A stretch of 64,000 nucleotides of DNA from positions 769,667 to 833,666 of the forward strand of contig VUYV01000069.1 in the NCBI GenBank assembly GCA_008711295.1, in the 5' to 3' direction. Under the pieces are notes generated by a model. That model was not told where the DNA came from. It saw only the letters and a list, made by a program, of their open reading frames with translations, and did not search any database. Positions 41,528 through 52,314 of this stretch are shown in pieces (position 1 is the first letter of the stretch; every line of letters starts with the position of its first letter). A program made the translations under genes and the position numbers. Source of the stretch: Anarhynchus alexandrinus (lineage: Eukaryota; Chordata; Aves; Charadriiformes; Charadriidae).

Positions 41528-43707
41528 AAAGTTCAAGAGCTTTTGCAAAGGATTCAACTTTTCCAATACTGTTGATAACCCTTGTGAGCCCAGAACAGTA
41601 ACAAGAAATTTACTTTAAAAGTTGAATATTTTCTGAGTTCTCTTTTTTTTTTTTTTAATTCCCTTAGGTTTAATTTTCTAGGTTTTAAGAAAGTATATGG
41701 GACCCGTAGGCACATTTTACCCCACAAACAACGTGAAAGACTATTATTAAAGTTACTAAATCAACACTCAAATGTTACAAAATTACAAACATGGTTGTTA
41801 ACTTCCCTTGAGCATGTACATTTTTATACAATATTTAAATAAACATGTACTGCTTCTTCAAAGTTACCTTGCCTCATTCAGAGCACAGGATAAACATGCA
41901 CAGAAGATGATACAGAACATAACGCAGGTAGGACTCTAGTCTTATCTACTGAAGAACAGGAATATGTGTAGTGAATGAGACAGGGCTTGAAGAAAGAAAA
42001 AGGCACAGGGGCTCTGTAATATGCCACAAAGGCGTTAACAATTGAAGTCCTCTCTTTTGTAGTTTCCCCCATTCCTCTTACTGTCATGCACACCATTTAA
42101 CCCAAAATTTCCATAGTTTGTAATTAACTGTGAATTCGTCTTTTTCCCATCTACTCTGCAGATGATGCATTCACAGATGTGTGGAGCACTCAGGGCTGCT
42201 ACTAAACGCTGTGGCAGTTGTAACCTGAACAAACATATTTATAAGAATTGTAGAAATGTCAAATTGGACACCAAAAATGAGTCAATACTCTTCACCTAAC
42301 CCCCTTTGTGCCTCTGTTCACCATCTGTAAGTCTTGTCTCATCTTAGGTAGTGTTTGATAAACTAATAATTATTTGTGAGTCATTCTGATCACATAATGA
42401 TAAGCGCTTTAGCAAAGCCCATGCAGATGTTATCAGTTCTGTCTTCAAAGCAGAGTTGAGTAATGTGGAGTTAATAAATCATGGGCTCACATAGTGATCA
42501 ATGAAATATACTGAATTGTGTTAAGTGAGCTCCATCCATCGCGTGCACTGAATGAGACAGTAGAAAAGAAGATAGTATGTGATCATGTAGTTAAGACTGT
42601 ATCAGAAAGACATGCTCAAAAAGGCACTTGGAAGCTCTTTGTTCCATAACCTTAATAATGTGGGATTTCTTTTACAGAAGGTTTTTAAGATACTTGATTT
42701 AAGATTCTATGAAATCAAGTAAGTTCTTGCATTATCATGCAGCTATGTTGAGGTTGCACTACTTTTTGTTGTCTGTCAGAAGTAAAACTGGAAATCTCTT
42801 ATTGGTTTAGAACAGCATTGTAGAGAATACAAACACGGACAAGGAGAGAAGTGTTTTTCTTAGCTTCTTATTTTTCCTTTTTGCAAAACTTAGGGATGGA
42901 TAAGGTATACTTTGATGCAATGTGTCACTAAACACAAATACAAAAACTAAGCAACTGATGTTGATAATACGGATTCAGAGGTAGCAAACAAACAAAAGCT
43001 CTATACTACCAACAGGTTCCTGCAACATTGAGGAAAGTTTTGGTCGATTATTATTATTTATATAACATGGGCCAAAGATCATCCTTTCATAGGGATTTGT
43101 ATAATATTTGCACTGCAAGAAAGCCATTTAAAAATTACTAACGGTAGAAGAGAAAAATGGAGAATTTTATAACATCAGGTTCTTTCAGAAAGCTTTCTCC
43201 TGCTCTTATGCAACTTCAAAGTCCTGTGTTCATTATTTTTACTGGTTTACAAGTAATTTTATACGGAAGACCGATACTAAGTAAAGTATACTTGTTAACA
43301 CCTCCTTTCATACAGCCACCTCTGCACAGGTGGCAGCATTTTTAGGCAATTTTTTGCCTAAGTTATACACACCAGTAATTACATAATGGTTTATTTTTAA
43401 AACCTTGAAGAACCCTTTAAATATTTTGTTATGTGCTTTAATACAATAACCATTGAAAACATTCTTAGCTCACAGGTCATAGTTTACTTTCATTACTAAA
43501 TGGACCATAGTTGATTAACTGCATAGATAATCTCTGTTAGGTTTTATAAGCAGAATTAAATAGCGCTTCCTAGAGCAGATGGAATTCCTAAAGAGCCCCT
43601 CACTCAGTCTGCAGCTCAGGCACAGCACCACGGGCACGCTCAGCCCCTTCAGGTGATTTTTAGCAGAGCTCAGCAATGGCAATGTCCGCAAGTGGTATTT
43701 CTGTTCT

Positions 43708-43722
43708 CACCAGCAGGTGTTA
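43708..43722 (+). promoter_or_regulatory. Possible CTCF-like / E-box site flanking the island
   Basis: CACCAGCAGGTGTTA contains CCAGCAGGTG, which matches most of the CTCF core (CCASYAGRKGGC) except the last positions, and also an E-box CAGGTG. It lies about 200 bases outside the CpG island on its gene-body side. This is a motif match by eye only. Confidence 0.25.
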
Positions 43723-44488
43723 CTACAGTCAGTCTGAATTACTGCCATTTACGGAAAAGTGACACAGAAAAGAAGCATAATTAGCATTTTACAAGGGGAA
43801 AACAAAGTGAAACGCTATTATTTTTACTGCAAGAAGGTGCAATGAAAAAAAAAAATAATCCCTTTTTAGCTGATCACCATTAAATACACCCAAAACGCCA
43901 AACAAGTAAAGGAGATGGAGCAAGGCTGCCTCTGGGCGTGCAGACTGCTCCGAACGACAAACCCGCGCCGCAGTAGCGGTGCTGAAACGATGGGCTGAAA
44001 GAACACCGGACGGGTACGGATTTTCCCCACGCTGCCAAAAAATCCCGACGTCCGCCGGGAAGAGCCAGAGACCAAACCAAGGAACAGGGCTTCCCCTGCG
44101 GCACCCTCCCCCGGCCCCGCCAGCGAGCCCTGCGGCAGAGGCAGCGGGGATGCACGGCAGCTCGCCTCCCCCCTCCCCCCCCCGCCCGCGAAGCCCACGA
44201 TCGCCAGGGGNCCGCCCAGCCGCGGGGCGAGGGGCCGCGGCCGCCCGCCACCCCACACCTGCCCCAGCTCATCCCGCCGCACCGGGAAAGTTGACTCCCC
44301 GCCGCGGTACGGCACGGCACGGACCCCCCCTTCCCCGGGACTACCCGCTGCCGGGGACTGCCCTCTCCCCTCACGGGAGACTCGCGTCTCTAAAGCGGCA
44401 TCCCGCTGCGCAAAGCGGGCGGAGGGTTGGCGGCGGAGGGGAGGGCACACCGCCGCAAGCTCGCTACGAAGCGAGCCGGTGCCCCTAC

Positions 44489-44630
44489 CTGTGCAGTGCT
44501 GCCGCACCGCCGGGCTGTCACCCCGCGGCGTCCCGCCTCAGCTGCGCACACCTTGGGACGGGACGGGACGGGACGGCACCGCACGGCTCGGCTCGGCTCG
44601 GCTCGGCCCGCCGCCTGCCTGACAGCCAGC
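44489..44630 (-). other. Putative non-coding first exon of a minus-strand gene
   Basis: Downstream of the minus-strand CCAAT/CRE pair lies a GC-rich leader that ends in a consensus donor, CACAG|GTAGGG, with the last exon base at 44,489 and the intron starting at 44,488. The upstream edge is only estimated from the CCAAT spacing. No long ATG frame with protein-like composition reads through the donor, so the exon is probably 5' untranslated. If this is right, the whole AT-rich block to the left is first intron, and the coding exons lie outside the window. Alternative donors exist nearby, for example GGCAG|GTGTGG near 44,266. The gene cannot be named from this exon. Confidence 0.45.
44555..44609. 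repeat. Two adjacent pentanucleotide repeats, (GGGAC)4 and (GGCTC)4
   Basis: Four perfect GGGAC units (44,555-44,574) are followed by GGCAC and linker bases, then by four perfect GGCTC units (44,585-44,604). Both arrays fall inside the inferred 5' leader of the minus-strand transcript, where they would read GTCCC and GAGCC. Short arrays like these are prone to length changes and would alter leader length and structure without affecting a reading frame. Confidence 0.9.
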
Positions 44631-44696
44631 CGCCCGCTCCCCCTCCCCCCCGCGCGCCGTGCGCGGGGCCGAGCGGGGCGCGGGGAGCGGCGGCGG

Positions 44697-44722
44697 CTGA
44701 TTGGACGGGGGTGATGTCACTC
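44697..44722 (-). promoter_or_regulatory. CCAAT box next to a CRE/ATF-like site
   Basis: Read on the minus strand, TGACATCA (44,719 down to 44,712) is followed seven bases later by CCAAT (44,704 down to 44,700) in the context GTCCAATCAG. TGACATCA is a one-base variant of the CRE TGACGTCA, and CCAAT in this context fits NF-Y binding. NF-Y sites usually lie 60-100 bases upstream of the start site. That puts initiation near 44,600-44,640 on the minus strand, just before the putative first exon. No TATA box is evident, as is usual for CpG-island promoters. The motifs are visible; factor binding is inferred. Confidence 0.6.
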
Positions 44723-45300
44723 CTGCGCGCGCGCGAGGGAGGGAGCGCGAGCGCGGGGAGCAGTGAGGGGAGAGGTGACAGGGAGCGGTGAGGGGAGAGG
44801 AGAGGGGTAGCTGGGAGAGGTAAGGTGAGGGAGAGGGGGGAGGTGAGAGGTGAGGGGGAGAATAGAGGAGAGGAGAGGAGAGGAGAGGAGAGGAGAGGCG
44901 AGGNNNNNNNNNNNNNNNNNNNNNNNNNNNNNNNNNNNNNNNNNNNNNNNNNNNNNNNNNNNNNNNNNNNNNNNNNNNNNNNNNNNNNNNNNNNNNNNNN
45001 NNNNNNNNNNNNNNNNNNNNNNNNNNNNNNNNNNNNNNNNNNNNNNNNNNNNNNNNNNNNNGGAGAGGAGAGGAGAGGAGAGGAGAGGAGACAGCGGTGA
45101 GGGGACAGCGGTGAGGGGGGAGCAGGGAGAGGGGAGGGAGGGCGGGTGGGAGGGCAGGGTGCTGCGGGGAGGTGCTGAGGCAGTGGGAGGCGAGGGGAGG
45201 AGCGCGGTGGGAGCAGGGTGAGGAGAGGCGCGGGAAGGAGGTGAGCCCGGCGAGGTGAGGAGCGAAGGGGCGGACCCGCCGGCAGCCGCGGTGGGGGAGC
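44720..45300 (+). repeat. Purine-rich tract with (GGAGA)n pentanucleotide array
   Basis: The plus strand is almost wholly purine here, rich in GAGG, GGGAG and GGTGAGG strings. A near-perfect GGAGA pentanucleotide array flanks the gap on both sides (about 44,863-44,903 and 45,062-45,091). The same repeat on both sides shows the missing bases are probably more of the array. Homopurine-homopyrimidine mirror tracts like this can form triplex (H-DNA) and G-quadruplex structures and are hard to sequence. Apparent open frames here, with repeated Gly-Glu-Glu-Arg-Arg in one direction and Pro-Leu-Leu-Ser-Ser in the other, are artefacts of the repeat. Confidence 0.9.
44904..45061. other. Assembly gap (158 N)
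   Basis: A run of 158 N sits inside the GGAGA array. The true length is unknown. Single ambiguous bases also occur at 44,211 (GC-rich island) and 32,022 (after a long G-run). Confidence 0.99.
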
Positions 45301-47012
45301 GGGCTGAGGGGCAGCGGTGCCTCGGCAGACGGGGAAGGGCGAGGGGGAGCAGTGCCGGGGGAGGCGGAGGGTTCTCAGCATCCCTCCGTCCGCGCCCGTC
45401 CCGCCGGCGGTGACACACGGCTGCGGGTGGAAGGGCGCTCCGCGCTGCCCAGTGAGCATGTGCGGCGCCCACCGGCTCGCACACGGTCACACACACCGGC
45501 GGGCACAGCCCCGCGCTCTGCACATGCCCAAAGGGAGGGTGAAGCCCAAGTGAAGCTGCTGCCAGTCCCCGGGCCGTGTCCCGCAACTGCACCAGCATCC
45601 ACTGGCAGCAGAAAAAAAAAAGCGAGAGACCAGGCGGACCTCAAGGATGCAGCTGGGGAAGGGGGGCGATGCTCGGCATCCTCGAGAGACGTGCTCAGTA
45701 ACGCCAGGTCCAAACTTGCAATTAATACCCTCTTCCCAAGTTACGAGAATAATTTTGAAATGACAGATTTTTTCCTAAGCCTCAATTTGTTTTCTGGACT
45801 TTGCATCTCCTATGCAGGATCCTATTTCTTAATTTTTCTTCGTTACCACAAATTTTCCACTTTGTAAATTGCTGCAGAAATCAAAACTCCCAGAGGGAAA
45901 AAAAGGACAAAAGGGCTGTGTGAATGCACAGGCAGGAAGGTGCCCTGTCCCAAAATAAGTGTGGGTCTTGTTGCATACCTGATTGGAGGAAAGCAAACAT
46001 GGTCATTGAGAAATGAGCCGTTGAGGAGTCATGAGCTGCCAAATTTGTGATGGCTGCTGCAGGACTCATGGAACCTGCAAAACTACGACACATGAGTTCC
46101 GGCTGTATATGAAACACAACTTTCGGGGGAAGCAGGGGCTGCAACCATGACACTTCGTAATTACGGAGGGTGACAGACCGCACACAGTCACTAGCTGGCA
46201 GAGCACAAATAACACTTGACTAGGTTATGCCACCTGCACAGCAATAAGGACCAGAGAGTGGAAAACTTCAGCAAGTCCAAGGCCTGACAGCCTGAGGCCC
46301 CTTGTTGATTCATGATCAATCCTTTCTTTTGGGAGTAACACCAAAGCGTGTGCATTTCCCATTAGGAGAAATCAGGTCTCTGCAGTAGCGAGGCGTCTGA
46401 AGTACTTTATTTCAGCAACTTGAGGTAAAGAGGGGCAGGAGAAAGTAAGTCAGGACTGCTTCACTTGCATACAGCATCTTGGGTAGTTCTTGCATATCTG
46501 AAAGGATTTGAACTCCTTCTAAAACACAAGATAACAGTGACCTTACAGCTTTACAGTCTGCAGATTGCAGCAGATACCGTTATGTCAATTAGAGTGAGAT
46601 CATACTCTCACAACCATATGGGTCAGAAGCTTGTTGTTCAAGGATAAAAAAGATAGTTCATAAAAAACCCCAGTAATAGATTCTCATTTAATCATTCCAG
46701 AATTGGAGATTTAGGCTTGGGTCTTTAATTCCTGTGTCTTAATCCAATACTGAGCATTGTATGTGTACACAATGTGTACACAAACATGCAGATAGTCTCT
46801 AGAGCTGTCACTGTGGGTGTGTTCTCAAAGAGGTAAAGAGGTTAGATCATACATGTTGGCAAACAGTAGATAGTATAGGAACACAAGACACTTAAAATAT
46901 TAGTGAGCTTTGAAACTCTGGCACAGACTTCAGCCAAACTGCAGTTTTTAGACACCTTAACTGCTTTCTTACAGTGAGGCCCATAAAACCATTTCAGCCC
47001 CTGGCAGAGTTT

Positions 47013-47034
47013 AGAGCAGTCTTAGGACTGCTCT
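47013..47034. repeat. 9-base inverted repeat with 4-base loop
   Basis: AGAGCAGTC, loop TTAG, GACTGCTCT form a perfect 9-bp hairpin. Confidence 0.9.
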
Positions 47035-47735
47035 GAATGGCGTTCGGTTCCAAAACTGCCTCAGGCTGCATTTTGCAGCTAGAAGCACTAAAACACGAAA
47101 GTCAGCTTTAGGATGATTTGCTGAAGGGAGCCAGGCTGCTCAGTGTGTCCCCTCAGATACACAACACAGACAGCTATATATGGCCACAGTATATTTAATG
47201 TTTAGGATACTCTCTGAAGGATGTTATTCCCTAACGTTCAGTAATTTCAGTTTCCGATTTCATTGCCAGAAGTTAAGATGGCTGTCATACACATTTTGAG
47301 GCAGGGTAATTTTTTGCTTAAATATACCAGTGGGTGTCTCTGCACTGCACAGAACATCCCTGTCTCTCCCTTTGCGTGATTCAAACACCCTCCGCTAGAG
47401 CCAGGGACTCAGCAAAGCAAAACAGGAACAGAAAACGTGCAAAAAGCAGAAACAGTGCATTCAGCACCCTCTGCATTTGTAATCATTAGCTGCCTGTTAT
47501 TCCGTAACACTCTCTTCCTATGATCAGTTGATATCCGGAGCTTGTACACATACCTACATCCCTGGGTACTTGATTCCTGTGAGGAATTTGCTCCCTGTAA
47601 AGAGGCACAAGTAATTTAGGAGCCAACCATAAGAAAGAAAAAGGCATAGCTGCAGCCTGCAGCACTCGTGGAGGAACAGCAGCCGCTGACCTCCCTTCAT
47701 ATTTCCTACAACAAACACTCACAGCATCCACCATG

Positions 47736-47757
47736 GGAGGAAGGGGGGGGGTGGGGG
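47736..47757 (+). repeat. G-run near a minus-strand open frame
   Basis: GGGAGGAA followed by nine G, T and five G. It meets the simple four-run G-quadruplex pattern. Confidence 0.88.
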
Positions 47758-49128
47758 AATATGAAGCGGGGACAACAGCTTTCCGTTATTATAATAAACC
47801 AGAGACACATGCCAGCATGAGCTTTATATACCCCTACCCAGCCTCAGCAATCTTTTAGAGGATTAATAAGATTAGAAGCCCCTATTGTTTTGCGAATGGC
47901 TGTTTATTTGAAAAATGGCTTTTCTTGTAAACATACAGAAAAGACCATATGTTACTCCACACTCCAGTGCTGCCTTGGAACACTACTAAAAGCAAAGAAT
48001 GAAAATCATGTTCCAACTGCAAATTTTACAAAAAAGAAACAATTAATTTGCCCTTCACCTCTCCTGCTGCAGAGTCTTACTTGGTTGAGGGTAATGCATT
48101 AAAACCGCTTAAAAGTACTCTTTCTTTGAAAAATCTTGCTGCAGCTTATGCTTCAGTAAGAAGGCTAACAATGCTAACAATCCATTTAAAAATCCATGGA
48201 TAATTGAATTCCAGATGTATATTTGCAGAGATAATTTGAACTCTGACTGTATCCAAGCCTATCATCCATAAAGTTGATGCATGCAAGTTCCTTTACGTTG
48301 CTCCCAAATTGTTCAAAATATTTCCCATCATATTAAAAGTTTTCAAATGAAAGTAAGAGTTTTAGAGTCAGACACGACCGAGCTGAACACTATTCTTGCT
48401 GAATTCCAAACTCTCCAAAGTGAATGAAACATGTCAGAAAGGTAATTTTAATTATAGAGCTGAAAATAGAGTGTATGGCAAGACTTAAGGTTGAATTTAG
48501 CTTCTGTGTCTTACAAGTCTATTTTCAATAGCCTGTAGTTTAATCACTGAGGCTATTATTTGCTATGCTTGATCTCTTTCATGACTCACATATTTCTGGA
48601 AAATGATTCAGACTTTTTTGAGGATGCAAAAGGACAAAATCAGGTGCTTTTAATGAGAAACAACTTTTCTAACCATTCTTTTAATGGGAATACCATCCCT
48701 ATATCCCTCCACAGGAGGGAGCTGGAACTTGAGATCTGGCAAGAAAGGTAGCTTGGAGCTTAGACAGATTTTTCTGTACAAACAAAACTATTCATATCTG
48801 TCAACGAACTGGAGCAGGAGAGAAATTAAGAGGATGACATCAGAGTATGTTGACACTGTTGATCACTGGCTGGTACTGTGAGCCAGAGATACCAGTCCAG
48901 AGCTTGTAACTTTGGACATTAGGTTACTCTAAGTTACACTGGGGTTTGTTTAAGAAGCAGTCACGTTGGATCATGGGTTGGGTGAATGTAAAATTAGCCA
49001 TTACGCTCAGTAAGCAGATCTCAACTTTCCCGTGAATCTAGCCCCACAAATTAAAATGTTTAACTTGCTCTCTATAAGCTATTAGCAGGCTATCAAGTTT
49101 GTACCACAAGACGGGTGACTCAAGTGTC

Positions 49129-49180
49129 ATTTCACAGAAGCAGAAGTTGTCCACATTTCACAGAAGCAGAAGTTGTCCAG
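49129..49180 (+). repeat. 26-base tandem duplication
   Basis: Two adjacent 26-base units (49,129-49,154 and 49,155-49,180), each containing ttcacagaagcagaagttgt, differ only at the last base. This is a recent slippage-type duplication in non-coding DNA. Confidence 0.95.
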
Positions 49181-51261
49181 GTTCTCTCCTGAGTCAAAGA
49201 TACAATCTCTCGCCAGTGCAGTCCATGTTCCATGGATGCATATAGCTGCTTAAACTCACATAGCCACAGCCCTCCCATAGCAAAACAAAGGAGAAAACCA
49301 AAATAAATAACATTTTTAGAAAGCAAATTGTGTGGTCCTGTACTGGTTATTTCTCACACATGATAATACCTATTGATGCCAACAGTTACTCATTTGGCCC
49401 AAGTGAGAGACGATCATGTCGTGAACACAACATTCCTGTTTACTGACAGTTCTACACATTGGGAAGATGTTTCAGTTTTCCTTAAGTATATATGAAAATC
49501 TGCATAAACACTATGTAAAAAGGATACTAGTATTTACTGCAGTTGCAAGTCTTTACATTTAAGAATTACTGTATTACCTTAGTTTTATCACCCTGCTCTT
49601 CCGCATTATGTGAACCTTTAAACGAGCTCAATGTTTTTTCTCTGAATTCCTGTCTCAAACAGTATAAAAGGTGGATATATATATAATACAGCGTCTCTGC
49701 AATACTCCTTTATATTCTTGCCAATCAATGGATTCAGGTGTAATTTACAACTAAATGGTGCTAAATAAAAGCTCATGTTCTTTTTTCATTGTGCCAATGA
49801 GTGCAGTTCCTGAGGGTTCTCCAAGGTTCCTGACTTTGAAACTTTTCTTCCAAAAACACAGGTAGAAAAAAATTATAGTCTCTTCGTTTCCGTATATGCA
49901 ACTTAGATAGATACAAAATGGCACATGTAAATTCCTAAAGAAATTGCAAATATCTCAGCAGCTAGATGTTCAACTCAAGAGATTAATAGTCTGTTTTTTC
50001 CAGAGTTGTTAAACATTTTCCATATTCTTTACAGGGAAGTGTGAAGATAGAAAAGATTCCCCAAAATCAGGCCTGAGCCTGGCACTTCAAGCTGGCTGAA
50101 TGGAGAATAATGAACACTTGTCTATTGTCTTTGAAAAAAAAAAAAAAAAATGACTGAAGTGGCTTGCACAGTAACCCATAGTCTGTGAAGGATAAGGAGC
50201 TTAGTTCTCCTATCTTGCTAACTTATTTTAAGCACTTTCTGCTATTTGAAATTGGGCACTGTAAAGGTTTCGCAAGAAAATGCACAGATTTCAAAGAAAA
50301 TGCCTTCATTCAAACCTCAGTAATAATGCGCGCGTAATCTTTACTTTGGCCTTTGGATTTTGCTGTTCTTTCAGCAGCATTTTGGGAGGGAATATATAAT
50401 GCATACTTATATGTTACTTTTTATTTGCTTTTTAAAGTAAAATATTCATCGGATACAAAAAGAAAGTGTTCATTTACTTCAAAGGAGAAGAATTGCTGTG
50501 CAGTAGGGTTCAGCATATCTGTACAGGCTACAGTGCGCTCCCGATTTCTGAAGATTATTGAGCTATTCTTTGATGATATTTTCAGAAGCTCTTTTAGAAG
50601 GAGCATTTCTAATGGAAGACTCTCAGTCACAGTAGGTATTAGGTATTTGGGTATATTAGTATTTGGGTATTAGGCACTTAGCATTAGCTGTTGGATACTT
50701 TCCACTAAGGTGTGACAGATACCTTGGACTTACATTACGTTTATTTTTACACTCACTAGCCTACAGGTCATCACATATTAGCAATGTGGGGTTTAACTTC
50801 TATTGTTTCCTAAATGTTATCTGAAATCAGCCAGACAGGACAAGGTACAGAAGTCAATACAGACCCTGTCTGATTATGGGAGGAAATGGGACAAAGAGAT
50901 TAGTGCTAAAAATGGTATGGCTACTGTTATCTGTGCTGTTAGTTGCCATCAAGGTCAGTAATGGGTGGTTTCCTTGTTACTGCTGTTGTCTTCAGCTGGG
51001 GAGTATTGACATGTCCATGTCAAGGCTGGAGTGCTGCAGTGCTTGCAAAGCCACTCTGAGAAGATCTCACCGTTCAAACTTCTTAAACAAAACAACCACA
51101 ATATCACCTTGGTGGTAAAGGTGAGGCCAAATTTACTGCTTGCCAGCACAACCCTAGCACATTTGCCTGATGATCATCAGTACAGGAGATAAGGTGTATC
51201 AAAATGATATACTGGTGGTAAGGAACTTGGAACAGCATCAAAACACATCCCCAAAGACTAC

Positions 51262-51278
51262 CATCATCATCATCATCA
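51262..51278 (+). repeat. (CAT)5 trinucleotide run
   Basis: Five perfect CAT units followed by CA. Confidence 0.9.
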
Positions 51279-52314
51279 CTTAGTTTTAATTATTATTTCA
51301 TGAGCAGAGCAACCCTGCCCAAGTATCACATTCTCTCTGTGTCTTTGTTTTGTTAATATCCTGTCTTAGGTGGCCTAACCCCAGCTTTATCAAGTTCATC
51401 AGCTGTACTACATCTAGCACAGTTTTTCTTTCCTTCTGTCCTGATAAGATTGTACGTTGTGTGAATGCTGTGGCAAGCTTTTATGTGAGCAATGTACATT
51501 CTCCAAAGCATGCTCAAGTCCTACAGCTACAACATAAGCAACATGGGAATTTGTCCCATACCTACTAGTGCTAATGACAAGGCTAAAACCCTGAAATCTC
51601 CATATCTGAAATCTGTTTGTTCATCTTGCCTTGACTGCACGTGCATATAGGTAGATAGATCTAGATCTAGATTTATGTACTAATGAATTTAGAACAGTTT
51701 TCATCAGAAAGAAAATAATGAAAAGGACTATGTCCTAATTTTTGTCCAATACAGTCTTTTCTTTTAGAGCTCCAAAAAGTCTTTAATCTTCTCAGCAATG
51801 TACGGTTAAGCTTAATTTACAGAATTCTCTTGAGACTGACACAAGTTGGTTGCTCAGCAGTTGAGATCATCTAATAAAAGGCTAATCTTTAAACTACAAA
51901 GACCAGTAACTTCCACTTCAAGAGTTTATATTTTTTTCACTCATGTTTTTTCAAGCAAAGTGTTTTCATTCTAAAAGAACACAAAAGTAAAGAAAAAAAG
52001 AAAGGGACATGTAACAAAAAGCATACTTTAAAAGTTCTATCTATTTTAAAGTAATATTTTTACTAGATTTTACAATTAATTTTGCCAAATTTATTTTAAT
52101 GAATGTTAGCTATGGATTAGAAGAGATTACCAATGAGAAAGATACTGAAGAAAAAACATTCAACCTTTGATTATGTGAAAGTTTAATTGACGTTCATAAA
52201 GTTGTTTGCCAAACTACAGTCACAATTATTGTGGTGTATTTTGCATAACGTGCTCCAAATTTTCAAGCTTCAAATGGTTTAATGTTAGGAAATGTGTTAA
52301 AATATTTTCCCATT

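Larger units (their letters stand above)
40651..43899. other. Non-coding DNA left of the CpG island
   Basis: There are no recognised genes. A purine-rich stretch lies at 40.98-41.30 kb, with short GAGAC/GAAG runs. A 45-codon frame at 42,162-42,299 directly follows an acceptor-like ctactctgcag and starts MMHSQMCGALRAATKRCGSC; its significance is doubtful. Composition rises in GC from 43.56 kb toward the island. Confidence 0.6.
43900..45720. promoter_or_regulatory. CpG island, probable gene promoter
   Basis: Base composition changes abruptly from AT-rich flanks to very GC-rich sequence dense in CpG, with GC-box-like strings such as GGGGCGG near 45,267. In vertebrates such islands usually mark promoters. 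The left part (43.9-44.7 kb) is mixed-strand GC-rich sequence. The right part (44.72-45.3 kb) is strongly purine-rich on the plus strand and holds an assembly gap. Long open frames on both strands here (up to about 313 aa) are low-complexity translations of GC-rich or repeated sequence and do not look like proteins. CCAAT and CRE-like motifs and a minus-strand splice donor suggest the main transcript runs leftwards. Divergent transcription to the right is also possible, since GAGAG|GTAAGG near 44,820 would be a good plus-strand donor. Confidence 0.85.
45721..52314. other. Non-coding DNA right of the CpG island
   Basis: This would be upstream of the inferred minus-strand gene. It contains the tandem duplication at 49.13 kb, a hairpin at 47.01 kb, an A18 run near 50,132 and a palindromic TAGATC run at 51,656-51,669. 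A minus-strand block at about 45,982-46,229 has an acceptor-like and a donor-like edge and could be an alternative upstream exon, at low confidence. Confidence 0.55.

Noticed and set aside
43789..45867. Very long open frames (155-313 aa) on both strands in the CpG island
   Set aside because: They overlap in several frames, are Pro/Arg/Gly/Ser repeats driven by GC-rich and GGAGA sequence, and some run through the N gap. This is typical of stop-poor GC-rich DNA, not coding sequence.
50132..50150. A18 run as a retrogene tail
   Set aside because: No processed-gene body or target-site duplication upstream; simple homopolymer.
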